Assembly: GCA_013140465.1 (NCBI GenBank)
Contig: JABFST010000136.1
Span: 1-9,170, forward strand
Origin: Methylococcaceae bacterium
GTDB taxonomy: Bacteria; Pseudomonadota; Gammaproteobacteria; Methylococcales; Methylomonadaceae
Reading direction: 5' to 3'
Length of the DNA: 9,170 bases
The translations under genes and the position numbers were made by a program. Positions within the stretch are counted from its first letter, which is position 1. The number at the start of each line of letters is the position of its first letter. The notes below the pieces were generated by a model, which worked only from the letters and a program-made list of their open reading frames with translations, was not told the origin of the DNA and made no database searches. Below, in pieces: positions 1 to 8,231 of the stretch.

Positions 1-2
1 AC

Positions 3-671
3 CTAAAAGACATCAACCTGCCCGAACATGCTACGTTTTTACACCCCACCGCCGTGTTATTTAATGGCGGCGTGCTCAAAGCCAACAGCTTGGCGGTACG
101 CCTGATGGAGGTGTTAAACGCTTGGCTGGCTGCCGAACAAGCCCCCGCTGCTCGCTTGCTGGCGGGTGCAGATTTGGATTTGGCGGTTGCGCGGGGCGCG
201 GCCTATTATGGCTTTGTGCGCAAAGGCAAAGGCGTGCGCATTAAGGGCGGTACTGCCGCGTCTTATTATGTCGGCATAGAAAGCGCAATGCCCGCCGTCC
301 CCGGTTTGCCGCCAGAAATGGAAGCCTTGTGCATCGCCCCGTTTGGGATGGAAGAAGGCACGCAAGAAGAATTGCCCGATGATGAATTTGGCTTGGTGAT
401 AGGCGAACCCGTGCGCTTCCGGTTTTTTGCCTCCACGACCCGCCGCGATGATGCCGTGGGTACGCGTTTGGCGTACTGGACGAACGACGAATTGTCTGAA
501 CTTGATGAAATTGAAATCACCTTATCCGAAGAAGGCCGCCGCCCCGGCGAGGTCGTCCCTGTGCATTTATGCGCCGCCGTTACCGAAGTGGGCACTTTAG
601 AACTGCAAGCCGTATCGCAAAAAGACCAAGGCCGTTGGAAGATAGAATTTGACGTGCGTGCGGGCGAATAG
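3..671 (+). CDS. Hsp70/DnaK-family protein, C-terminal part (5' end outside window)
   Basis: The reading frame is open from the left edge to TAG at 669-671, giving 223 visible residues. The GTG at 54 is an internal codon, not a start, because conserved-looking sequence continues upstream of it (HPTAVLFNGG). Two segments look like the end of an actin-like Hsp70 ATPase domain: FNGGVLKA, and DLDLAVARGAAYYG, which resembles the DnaK 'P-D-E-A-V-A-x-GAA' segment. The rest (about residues 75-223) does not look like a DnaK substrate-binding domain. Its PVHLCAAVTEVGTLELQA stretch resembles the divergent DnaK-related proteins annotated as 'Hsp70 family protein', some of which continue into DUF3731. Here the protein stops soon after that stretch, so it would be a shorter form without the extra domain. 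An ATP-dependent chaperone-like role is inferred from the family; the substrate is unknown. The assignment to the Hsp70 superfamily is fairly sure, the subfamily less so. Confidence 0.8.
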   Translation, partial: LKDINLPEHATFLHPTAVLFNGGVLKANSLAVRLMEVLNAWLAAEQAPAARLLAGADLDLAVARGAAYYGFVRKGKGVRIKGGTAASYYVGIESAMPAVPGLPPEMEALCIAPFGMEEGTQEELPDDEFGLVIGEPVRFRFFASTTRRDDAVGTRLAYWTNDELSELDEIEITLSEEGRRPGEVVPVHLCAAVTEVGTLELQAVSQKDQGRWKIEFDVRAGE

Positions 672-699
672 CCGCAGTTGCCTTAAGGATGTGGGAGGC

Positions 700-723
700 T
701 TTAGCCTAGTAGTCGAGGCTAAA
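700..723. repeat. 8-bp inverted repeat downstream of the Hsp70-family gene
   Basis: TTTAGCCT at 700-707 is the exact reverse complement of AGGCTAAA at 716-723, with an 8-nt loop. It lies 28 nt after the Hsp70-family stop codon. No T-run follows on either strand, so it is not a complete intrinsic terminator. It could stabilise the 3' end of the transcript. The function is not known. Confidence 0.4.
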
Positions 724-767
724 ATACTATTGCAGCCTCATAAGCATTGCTTATTTGTTGGGTGATT

Positions 768-799
768 AAAAAAGCGGTCTTAGAGACCGCTTTTTTTTT
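768..799. terminator. Bidirectional rho-independent terminator between convergent genes
   Basis: GCGGTCT (774-780) pairs exactly with AGACCGC (784-790) around a 3-nt loop TAG. Six A residues precede the stem (768-773) and nine T residues follow it (791-799). On the plus strand this is a textbook intrinsic terminator for the Hsp70-family gene. On the minus strand the A-run becomes a T-run, so it can also stop transcripts coming from gnd, whose stop codon is about 175 nt away. Its place between two convergent genes fits this dual use. Confidence 0.93.
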
Positions 800-871
800 G
801 CCCTAATTTTGCTCCTTTATTGCAAAGGCGAGGGGATTATATAGTCCGAAGCTGATAAATCTACATAAACT

Positions 872-906
872 CCCTCTCCCTCAGGGAGAGGGTAGGGTGA
901 GGGGGG
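872..906. repeat. Palindromic pyrimidine/purine intergenic repeat
   Basis: CCCTCTCCCT (872-881) is the exact reverse complement of AGGGAGAGGG (883-892), separated by one base. A purine-rich tail, TAGGGTGAGGGGGG, follows at 893-906. Very similar elements are scattered between genes in many proteobacterial genomes, so I read it as one copy of a dispersed intergenic repeat. No T-run follows. As RNA it would form a hairpin of about 8 bp with a small loop. The palindrome is seen directly; the repeat-family reading is from recall and only one copy lies in this window. Confidence 0.6.
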
Positions 907-973
907 TCTAAATATTAATACCAGCCACCGATGCCATTATGATGGCAATTGCTGAAAGTGGGCGCAGTGCGGG

Positions 974-988
974 CTTATACCGTATAAG
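974..988. repeat. 7-bp palindrome across the gnd stop codon
   Basis: CTTATAC (974-980) and GTATAAG (982-988) are perfect inverted copies around a single central C. The gnd stop codon (975-977) lies inside the left arm, and the right arm encodes the last residues. It could be a small 3'-end structure or a chance palindrome. Confidence 0.3.
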
Positions 989-2420
989 TGGACGATGCGG
1001 TTTTGCCGCCGTGTCCAGTCCAATCGGTGTGGAAATATTCGCCTCTGGGCTTGTCGGTGCGTTCGTAAGTATGCGCACCAAAATAATCGCGTTGGGCTTG
1101 TAAGAGGTTGGCGGGCAAGCGTGCGGTGCGATAGCCGTCGTAGTAGGCGAGGGCGGATGAGAACGCGGGGGTGGGTATGCCCAGTTCTATGCCCAAAATG
1201 ACGGCTTTGCGCCAGCCCGCATCGGCTTTGGTCATGGCTGAGACAAAAAAGTCCGCCAATAACAGGTTTTCCAGTTCAGGATTGGTGTTATACGCTTGTT
1301 TGATGTCGTTTAAGAATTGGCTGCGGATAATGCAGCCACCACGCCACATTAAGGCGATTTCGCCATAATTGAGGGACAAGTCGTATTCTTTTGAGGCTTC
1401 GCGCATCAGGCGGAAACCTTGGGCATAAGAGATGATTTTTGCCGCGTACAAAGCATCGCGGATAGCGTTGATAGCGGTTTGTTGGTCACCCGTAAAGGTT
1501 TTGTTGGCGGTTGGCAAAACCGCTGCGGCTTTTACGCGCTCGTCTTTTTGTGCCGACAGGCAGCGGGCAAAAACGGATTCGCCTATAAGTGTCAAAGGGA
1601 TGCCCAAATCCAAGGCATTAATGCCTGTCCATTTGCCAGTGCCTTTTTGTCCTGCGGTGTCGAGGATTTTGTCCACTAAGGGCAAGCCGTCTTCGTCTTT
1701 ATACGCCAATATATTGGCGGTGATTTCTATCAGGTAAGAGCTTAGCTCGCCCAAATTCCATTCGGCAAAAATGGCGTGCATGTCATCGGCACTTAAGCCC
1801 AAGCCTTCGGACAATAATTGGTAGGCTTCGCAAATCAGCTGCATATCACCGTATTCTATGCCGTTATGCACCATTTTGACGTAATGACCTGCGCCGTTGT
1901 CGCCTACCCATTCACAACAGGGTTCGCCGTTGACTTGGGCGCTGATGGCTTGAAAAATGGGTTTGACGGTAGGCCATGCGGCTTTGTTGCCGCCCGGCAT
2001 AATTGATGGGCCATGTCTTGCGCCTTCTTCGCCACCCGACACGCCTGTGCCTATGTAGTTGATGTGCTTGTCCTTAAGTGCGGCGGTACGGCGGTTAGTG
2101 TCGGTAAACAAGGAATTGCCGCCATCAACAATAATGTCGCCTTCGGCTAACAAGGGTACGAGTTTGTCGATATATTGGTCAACAACGTCGCCCGCCTTCA
2201 CCATCAACATGACGATACGCGGTGTTTCTAGGCTTTCGACCAAAGCTTCTAGGCTATGTACGCCGATAACCTCAGTGCCTTTTGCGGGCCCTGCCAAAAA
2301 TTCATCAACAGTGCTGGTAGTGCGGTTGTATACCGCGACTTTAAAGCCGTGGTCGTTCATGTTGAGGACCAGGTTTTGCCCCATGACCGCCAAGCCGATT
2401 AATCCGATATTTGCTTTCAT
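975..2420 (-). CDS. gnd: 6-phosphogluconate dehydrogenase, decarboxylating
   Basis: A complete 481-residue protein, matching the usual 470-480 residues of this cytosolic enzyme. It oxidises 6-phosphogluconate to ribulose 5-phosphate and CO2 with reduction of NADP+, in the oxidative pentose phosphate pathway. The N-terminal Rossmann domain begins with GLIGLAVMGQNL (residues 6-17), and YNRT (31-34) is the expected cofactor-selecting region. The substrate signature GTGVSGGEEGARHGPSIMPGG spans 124-144. GHYVKMVHNGIEY (178-190) carries the catalytic Lys182 and Glu189, with His185 and Asn186 beside them. The large all-helical domain follows, and the C-terminal tail has Arg459 and His464, which in this family reach into the partner subunit's active site. 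The start is supported by AAAAGG at 2426-2431, five bases from the ATG. It lies 302 bp after the SPOR gene on the same strand, so it probably has its own promoter. Nothing is missing or unusual. Confidence 0.98.
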   Translation of the reverse strand: MKANIGLIGLAVMGQNLVLNMNDHGFKVAVYNRTTSTVDEFLAGPAKGTEVIGVHSLEALVESLETPRIVMLMVKAGDVVDQYIDKLVPLLAEGDIIVDGGNSLFTDTNRRTAALKDKHINYIGTGVSGGEEGARHGPSIMPGGNKAAWPTVKPIFQAISAQVNGEPCCEWVGDNGAGHYVKMVHNGIEYGDMQLICEAYQLLSEGLGLSADDMHAIFAEWNLGELSSYLIEITANILAYKDEDGLPLVDKILDTAGQKGTGKWTGINALDLGIPLTLIGESVFARCLSAQKDERVKAAAVLPTANKTFTGDQQTAINAIRDALYAAKIISYAQGFRLMREASKEYDLSLNYGEIALMWRGGCIIRSQFLNDIKQAYNTNPELENLLLADFFVSAMTKADAGWRKAVILGIELGIPTPAFSSALAYYDGYRTARLPANLLQAQRDYFGAHTYERTDKPRGEYFHTDWTGHGGKTASSTYTV

Positions 2421-2451
2421 ATTTGCCTTTTCGTGGGTGATTGTGGGGTAA

Positions 2452-2475
2452 ATAGTAGCATATTTTACTTACTAT
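2452..2475. repeat. Inverted repeat upstream of gnd, possible operator
   Basis: ATAGTA (2452-2457) and TACTAT (2470-2475) form perfect 6-bp inverted arms with a 12-bp AT-rich spacer, 32-55 bp before the gnd start codon. That is the place expected for a promoter or operator. I could not fit a convincing -35/-10 pair here, and I do not recognise a regulator site. Chance is a real possibility given the short arms. Confidence 0.25.
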
Positions 2476-2584
2476 CACGATGGGCTTTCGGGATGGATGC
2501 CGCGCGTGATGGGCTGAATTTCATTGCCGACATTGCAACGTCTAAAGCCGTTGCACTCCGGCTGTAAGGGCTAAGGTTACGCAG

Positions 2585-2619
2585 TTACCCACAAAATCTG
2601 TGGATAAGTTTGTGGGTTG
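2585..2619. promoter_or_regulatory. DnaA-box cluster with inverted-repeat arms
   Basis: TGTGGATAA at 2599-2607 is the exact reverse complement of the consensus DnaA box TTATCCACA. TTACCCACA at 2585-2593 differs from the consensus at one position. TGTGGGTTG at 2611-2619 is a third, degenerate copy with three mismatches. ACCCACAAA (2587-2595) and TTTGTGGGT (2609-2617) are perfect 9-bp inverted arms, with the perfect box sitting in the 13-bp centre. The layout could bind several DnaA molecules. No AT-rich unwinding region or origin-associated gene (dnaA, dnaN, mnmG) is visible, so I do not call it oriC. Confidence 0.5.
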
Positions 2620-2680
2620 CTTGTTATAGGCTGCGCTTACTGGCGGTTTTTGTTGGGGTTTTGTCAGATTGTATAAAATT

Positions 2681-2708
2681 GCGCCAGCCAGCGGCGGCGA
2701 GCTGGTGC
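2681..2708 (-). terminator. Imperfect GC-rich hairpin after the SPOR gene, possible weak terminator
   Basis: GCGCCAGC (2681-2688) pairs with GCTGGTGC (2701-2708) with one imperfect position and a 12-nt loop. It starts 15 nt beyond the stop codon of the SPOR gene. On the minus strand the stem is followed by AATTTTATAC, only a short T-run, and the imperfect pair becomes an A-C mismatch. This may help end the birA-coaX-SPOR transcript, but it is a poor intrinsic terminator. Confidence 0.25.
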
Positions 2709-2722
2709 TGTGGGTTTTGGCG

Positions 2723-3634
2723 TTATTGGCAGTTTTGGCTGGGATCGTGCAAGGGTTTGACTTGCACTTGTGGGTAGGCTTGCTGCAAGTTGACTAAACG
2801 TTCGGCAAGTTCGGTTGTGCCTTTAAGCCATACCCATTGTTGTGGCTTGGTTTTATAAAGCGTTTTAATCTCGGCATGGATGCCTTTGGCGAGCAATTCG
2901 TTTTGCATGACGATGGCGGTTGCTTCTTTAACAAACAGGCCAAGTGAAATGGCACCGTAGTCGGGGCCGGATAAAGGCCACAAGTCTTTAATGCCTTGGC
3001 TTTTTAGTAGCTCTATATTGGCTTTAGATTCCGCCTCGGTGGCGGCGGCAGGGTAATACACCATGTATTTGCTGGGGATTTGTTCGTCGTGGCTGATGAT
3101 TTTAATCTCGGTAGGTGTTTCTTTTAGGTTTTTTACCCACGCTTGATAAGCGTGTTTGCTGGCAAAAGGGCCTGCTTCGTAGCATTGGCTAGACACTATC
3201 GGTATAGCGGCGTTGTCTGTTGAGGGTGTCGCCTCTGGTTCAGATTGGGCTGCTGCTATTGCGGTATCGGCTATGGGCTTAGGCGGTGTTTCTGTTATTG
3301 GTGCAATGCTGGGCGCAGGAGTGGTGATTGCGCTTGCGACAGGCGCAGTGCTGGGTGCTGCGGGGACGATAGCTTCAGTGGGGGGTGTGCTGATAGGTGC
3401 AGTGCTTGCGTCTGCTATAGGCGTTTGCGTCGGCGTAGGTTTAGGTGGTTCGACAACGGTTGGTTGGCGGCTGGCGGCGAGTTTATTGGCTTCTTCCAGC
3501 AACAAGATGGGTTCTAGTGTGCTTTCTGCCGTGCTGTCTTCTTGGTTGTGAGGTGGGGCAAAGGCGCCGGTCCGGTATTCCCACATCAGCAGGGTCAGGT
3601 TGGCAAGCAGCACTAAAAAAAACAGTATTTTCAT
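2723..3634 (-). CDS. SPOR-domain envelope protein downstream of coaX
   Basis: A 303-residue protein. Residues 1-18 form a hydrophobic segment after a single Lys, consistent with a signal anchor in the inner membrane. Residues about 55-145 are a low-complexity linker rich in Pro, Ala, Thr and Ser, as expected for a flexible periplasmic tether. The folded part (about 150-270) starts with CYEAGPFAS and continues through a YGAISLGLFVKEATA segment and a Gly-Ile 'LLAKGIHAEI' turn, which fits the SPOR fold. SPOR domains bind peptidoglycan lacking stem peptides, often at division sites; here that role is inferred from the family. Its ATG overlaps the coaX stop as ATGA (3631-3634). No clear Shine-Dalgarno precedes it, so it probably relies on translation coupled to coaX. 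A SPOR gene after coaX is a known arrangement in gammaproteobacteria. Confidence 0.82.
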   Translation of the reverse strand: MKILFFLVLLANLTLLMWEYRTGAFAPPHNQEDSTAESTLEPILLLEEANKLAASRQPTVVEPPKPTPTQTPIADASTAPISTPPTEAIVPAAPSTAPVASAITTPAPSIAPITETPPKPIADTAIAAAQSEPEATPSTDNAAIPIVSSQCYEAGPFASKHAYQAWVKNLKETPTEIKIISHDEQIPSKYMVYYPAAATEAESKANIELLKSQGIKDLWPLSGPDYGAISLGLFVKEATAIVMQNELLAKGIHAEIKTLYKTKPQQWVWLKGTTELAERLVNLQQAYPQVQVKPLHDPSQNCQ

Positions 3635-4356
3635 TGTTTGAGTGCCAATACGGCTAAGCCGCGCAAGACCAAGTCGGGGTCAATTATAGCGTGTACGCTT
3701 AAGTGCCGGGCGATGACTGCGGCATCGCCGCCCGTCATAATCAGCGGTGTGTTGGCTTGTTGGCTTAGCACTAGTGTGATGAGTCCGGTGGCGGCGGTCA
3801 GTGTGCCGCTGATGATGGCGGCTTCGGTGTGTGCCGCCAGCCCTGTCACTGCTGGGCTATCATAAAAATCTAAGGCTTCGGTGCCTAGTGCCAAGGCTTG
3901 TTTCATTAAGCGTAAACCCGGGCTAATCATGCCGCCTTGGTGCTTGCCGTGCTGATCCAATACATCAATGGTTATGGCAGTGCCACAGTCGGCAATACAG
4001 GCGGCACTTGGGTAATAATGGCGCACTGCCAGCATTGCCAGCCAACGGTCTACGCCCAATTTTTCAGGGTGGATGTAGGCGTTTTGTACGCCATAAGCAT
4101 CGGCTTGGGCCGTGGCTTTAATCACGGTCAAGCCTGGCCATAATTCGGTTGCGGCGGTTATCACTTTCTGGAGTAACGCGGGTTGGCTTACACAGGCAAT
4201 CAACATGGCCTCTGGTGCAGGTAAGGCGTGCCACTGTTGGCGTAAATAGGCCAGGCTTAGGTCTTGGTTGGCTATTGCCGTGCTGTTAGTGATTGTGTTT
4301 TGGTCTAGCAATGCCCATTTCAGCCGGGTATTGCCCATGTCTATGAGTAAGTGCAT
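3631..4356 (-). CDS. coaX: Type III pantothenate kinase
   Basis: A complete 241-residue protein, typical for CoaX. It phosphorylates pantothenate with ATP in the first step of coenzyme A synthesis, in the cytosol. The N-terminal phosphate-binding motif is LLIDMGNTRLKWA (3-15, the family's DxGNT). GVDRW (101-105) provides the probable catalytic Asp103. DCGTAITID (123-131) is the second phosphate motif of the acetate-kinase/actin fold, and GGMISPGLRL (141-150) follows it. Members of this class are known to need a monovalent cation and to resist feedback by CoA, unlike CoaA. The start is the only workable ATG: the next Met (residue 7) lies inside the first motif. It overlaps the end of birA by 16 nt in another frame and ends in a 4-nt overlap with the SPOR gene, so the three genes look like one transcript with coupled translation. 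Confidence 0.96.
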   Translation of the reverse strand: MHLLIDMGNTRLKWALLDQNTITNSTAIANQDLSLAYLRQQWHALPAPEAMLIACVSQPALLQKVITAATELWPGLTVIKATAQADAYGVQNAYIHPEKLGVDRWLAMLAVRHYYPSAACIADCGTAITIDVLDQHGKHQGGMISPGLRLMKQALALGTEALDFYDSPAVTGLAAHTEAAIISGTLTAATGLITLVLSQQANTPLIMTGGDAAVIARHLSVHAIIDPDLVLRGLAVLALKQ

Positions 4357-5351
4357 GTGTTGGCCTGATTAAAGCTGATTTCGCCAGAGGCATACGCCTG
4401 AACACTGCCATCCGGTTTTTTGAGTAGTAGCAGCCCTAGGTCATCAACGCCCATGACTACGCCGTCTAGCTGTTGTTGGCCTATATAAAGGATTGCGGCT
4501 TGGCCTTGTAAGGCATCATAACGCCGCCATTCATCCAAATAGGCTTTAAGGCCGATATTTTCGTAGCCGTTGGTAATGTCCAGCAAATGCCTTAATAGCG
4601 AGCCAGCCAGCGCATTTCTGGAGATTGGGCTATGGCCTGTGATTTTGCCTAGATCCGTCCATGCTTGGCTGATACTTTCAGCGTCGGCGGCGGGCAAGTG
4701 CACGTTTAAGCCTATGCCTATGACCGCTGTGCACGGGCCGTCGGCTTCGCCGGACACTTCGATTAAAATGCCGCCGAGTTTTTTGCCTTGGCTGACAATA
4801 TCGTTAGGCCATTTTAAGCCGACTGCTGGCACTTGAAGCTGATGCAGCGCACGCATTACGGCAACGCCGACAGCCAAACTCAAGCCGTGGGTGCTGGCGA
4901 TGCCGCCGTGCAAAAATCGCCAACGCAATGATAAGTAGATATTGCTACCGTAAGGTGACACCCATTGCCGCCCACGACGGCCTTTGCCAGCGGTTTGGTG
5001 TTCGGCTAGGCACACGATGCCTAAGGGCGTGGCATCGCTAGTTTGTGCCAGCAAATAGCTGTTGGTGGAATCAAGGCTGTCATGAATATGCCATTGGCTG
5101 ATTAACGCCTGATGGTCTGGGCTGAGCATGGTTTCTATCTGGCTTTGTGCCAATAATTCTAGGGGGCGTTCTAAGCGATAGCCTTTGCCACTGATGGCGA
5201 CATGGCGCAAACCTATATCCGCCAAGCTTTTTAGGTGTTTGGAGATAGCCGCACGGCTCAGCCCCAGTACAGAGGCTAGTTGGGTTCCCGAATGGAATTG
5301 ACCGTCCGCCAGTTGCTGTAGGATTTTTTTTTGCGTTTCTGAAAATAACAC
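4341..5351 (-). CDS. birA: Biotin--protein ligase / biotin operon repressor BirA
   Basis: The protein makes biotinyl-AMP and transfers biotin to the carrier protein of acetyl-CoA carboxylase; with its DNA-binding domain it probably also represses biotin genes. With the GTG start at 5351 it has 336 residues, near the 321 of E. coli BirA. From that start the distance to the FHSG motif equals that in the E. coli protein (22 residues to the Gly). The winged-helix domain covers about residues 1-60 (GLSRAAISKHLKSL is the recognition region). The catalytic domain has DSTNSY (94-99), GKGRRGRQW (122-130, biotinyl-AMP loop), KWPND (180-184), KLGGILIEV (191-199) and GIGLNV (212-217). A small C-terminal domain ends in YASGEIS. 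The frame stays open upstream to a TTG at 5504, but that stretch resembles no part of BirA and overlaps a likely promoter. No good ribosome binding site precedes the GTG, so the exact start is inferred. It overlaps coaX by 16 nt. Confidence 0.95.
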   Translation of the reverse strand: MLFSETQKKILQQLADGQFHSGTQLASVLGLSRAAISKHLKSLADIGLRHVAISGKGYRLERPLELLAQSQIETMLSPDHQALISQWHIHDSLDSTNSYLLAQTSDATPLGIVCLAEHQTAGKGRRGRQWVSPYGSNIYLSLRWRFLHGGIASTHGLSLAVGVAVMRALHQLQVPAVGLKWPNDIVSQGKKLGGILIEVSGEADGPCTAVIGIGLNVHLPAADAESISQAWTDLGKITGHSPISRNALAGSLLRHLLDITNGYENIGLKAYLDEWRRYDALQGQAAILYIGQQQLDGVVMGVDDLGLLLLKKPDGSVQAYASGEISFNQANTCTYS

Positions 5352-5433
5352 GGGGCGGTCTCGGCTGGGAAAACGGCGGGCGGTTTTAGGCAAAATGAGG
5401 CCAAAGGCTGTTATTTTTGCGCAACTGGAAGAA

Positions 5434-5462
5434 ATTATACTGTATAGCTGTAGACGTGTGAG
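5434..5462 (-). promoter_or_regulatory. Probable sigma-70 promoter for birA-coaX-SPOR
   Basis: On the minus strand a perfect TATAAT (5439 down to 5434) lies 17 bp downstream of CTCACA (5462 down to 5457), which matches TTGACA at four of six positions. Transcription would begin near 5427, about 75 nt before the proposed birA GTG at 5351 and after the end of purA. This argues against the far-upstream birA start at 5504. I do not see an E. coli-type biotin operator here. Confidence 0.6.
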
Positions 5463-5602
5463 TGCTAATTGAGCAATAAACCACTTAGGTTTTTGCACAA
5501 GCAATCATGCTTGCAGACTTAAGGCGGTGATGATTTGCGCTGTATAGCGCAGTGCTGGGTGTATGGCTACCTAATGGGCTTAGGCGCGGTGTTGTAGGCT
5601 AA

Positions 5603-5625
5603 ACGGGCCATTGCGTATGGCCCGT
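5603..5625 (-). terminator. Hairpin after purA, probable terminator or 3' stabiliser
   Basis: ACGGGCCAT (5603-5611) and ATGGCCCGT (5617-5625) form a perfect 9-bp GC-rich stem with a 5-nt loop, beginning about 25 nt after the purA stop codon. On the minus strand only three T residues follow directly (CGTTTAGCC), so it is a weak intrinsic terminator at best. Its position between purA and the birA promoter fits the end of the hisZ-purA transcript. Confidence 0.5.
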
Positions 5626-5650
5626 CTAACTGGATCTGACGGGGGCTTGC

Positions 5651-8148
<2,498 letters not shown>

Positions 8149-8169
8149 ATTTCTGATGTCCACTCAAAC

Positions 8170-8195
8170 AAAACGCCCCGCAAGCGGAGCGTTTT
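8170..8195 (-). terminator. Rho-independent terminator-like hairpin between hflC and hisZ
   Basis: Read on the minus strand, ACGCTCCG pairs with CGGGGCGT (plus-strand 8185-8192 and 8173-8180) around a 4-nt loop. There is one G-U pair, which is allowed only in RNA from this strand. A residues precede the stem, and TTTTGTTTG follows the 3' arm. This fits an intrinsic terminator ending the hflKC transcript, or an internal attenuator, since the hisZ start is only about 20 nt further on. Confidence 0.72.
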
Positions 8196-8207
8196 TATAA
8201 TTGCAAA

Positions 8208-8231
8208 AGCTGTAGTGGGTATTGTACAGCT
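8208..8231 (-). repeat. Hairpin overlapping the hflC stop codon
   Basis: AGCTGTA (8208-8214) and TACAGCT (8225-8231) form a perfect 7-bp stem with a 10-nt loop that reaches into the hflC stop codon (8230-8232). On the minus strand it is followed by TTTTGC. It lies 12 nt before the stronger terminator hairpin at 8170-8195, so the two are in tandem. Confidence 0.4.

Larger units (their letters stand above)
672..974. other. Convergent intergenic region, no gene
   Basis: This 303-bp stretch separates the plus-strand Hsp70-family gene from the minus-strand gnd. It contains the inverted repeat at 700-723, the bidirectional terminator at 768-799 and the palindromic repeat at 872-906. A further small hairpin, TGCCAT (932-937) with ATGGCA (942-947), is present. 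I see no convincing reading frame or RNA gene in it. Confidence 0.75.
2421..2722. other. Intergenic region between the SPOR gene and gnd
   Basis: This 302-bp stretch holds the gnd ribosome binding site, the inverted repeat at 2452-2475, the DnaA-box cluster at 2585-2619 and an imperfect hairpin at 2681-2708. The longest short frame I noticed (ATG at 2493, plus strand, 24 codons) has no ribosome binding site and no recognisable features. I see no tRNA-like cloverleaf or T-loop motif, although in pseudomonads the SPOR gene after coaX is followed by tRNA genes. Confidence 0.65.

Noticed and set aside
2059..2451. A 130-codon plus-strand open frame running past the gnd start
   Set aside because: It is antisense to the N-terminal half of gnd, has no recognisable features, and its extension into the gap shows no ribosome binding site or domain.
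2585..2619. Replication origin (oriC)
   Set aside because: Only one perfect DnaA box, no AT-rich unwinding repeats and no dnaA, dnaN or mnmG nearby.
2647..2680. Plus-strand promoter-like pair TTGTTG and TATAAA with 16-bp spacing
   Set aside because: It would transcribe only antisense to the SPOR gene and coaX; no plus-strand gene follows, so chance in AT-rich DNA is more likely.
2421..2722. tRNA gene expected after the SPOR gene by analogy with pseudomonads
   Set aside because: No acceptor stem or T-loop pattern could be found on either strand.
3213..3551. A 112-codon plus-strand open frame rich in Gly, Ala and Val, opposite the SPOR gene
   Set aside because: It is the antisense of the Pro/Ala/Thr-rich linker of the SPOR protein; the hydrophobic composition follows from that low-complexity DNA, and no ribosome binding site or family resemblance was seen.
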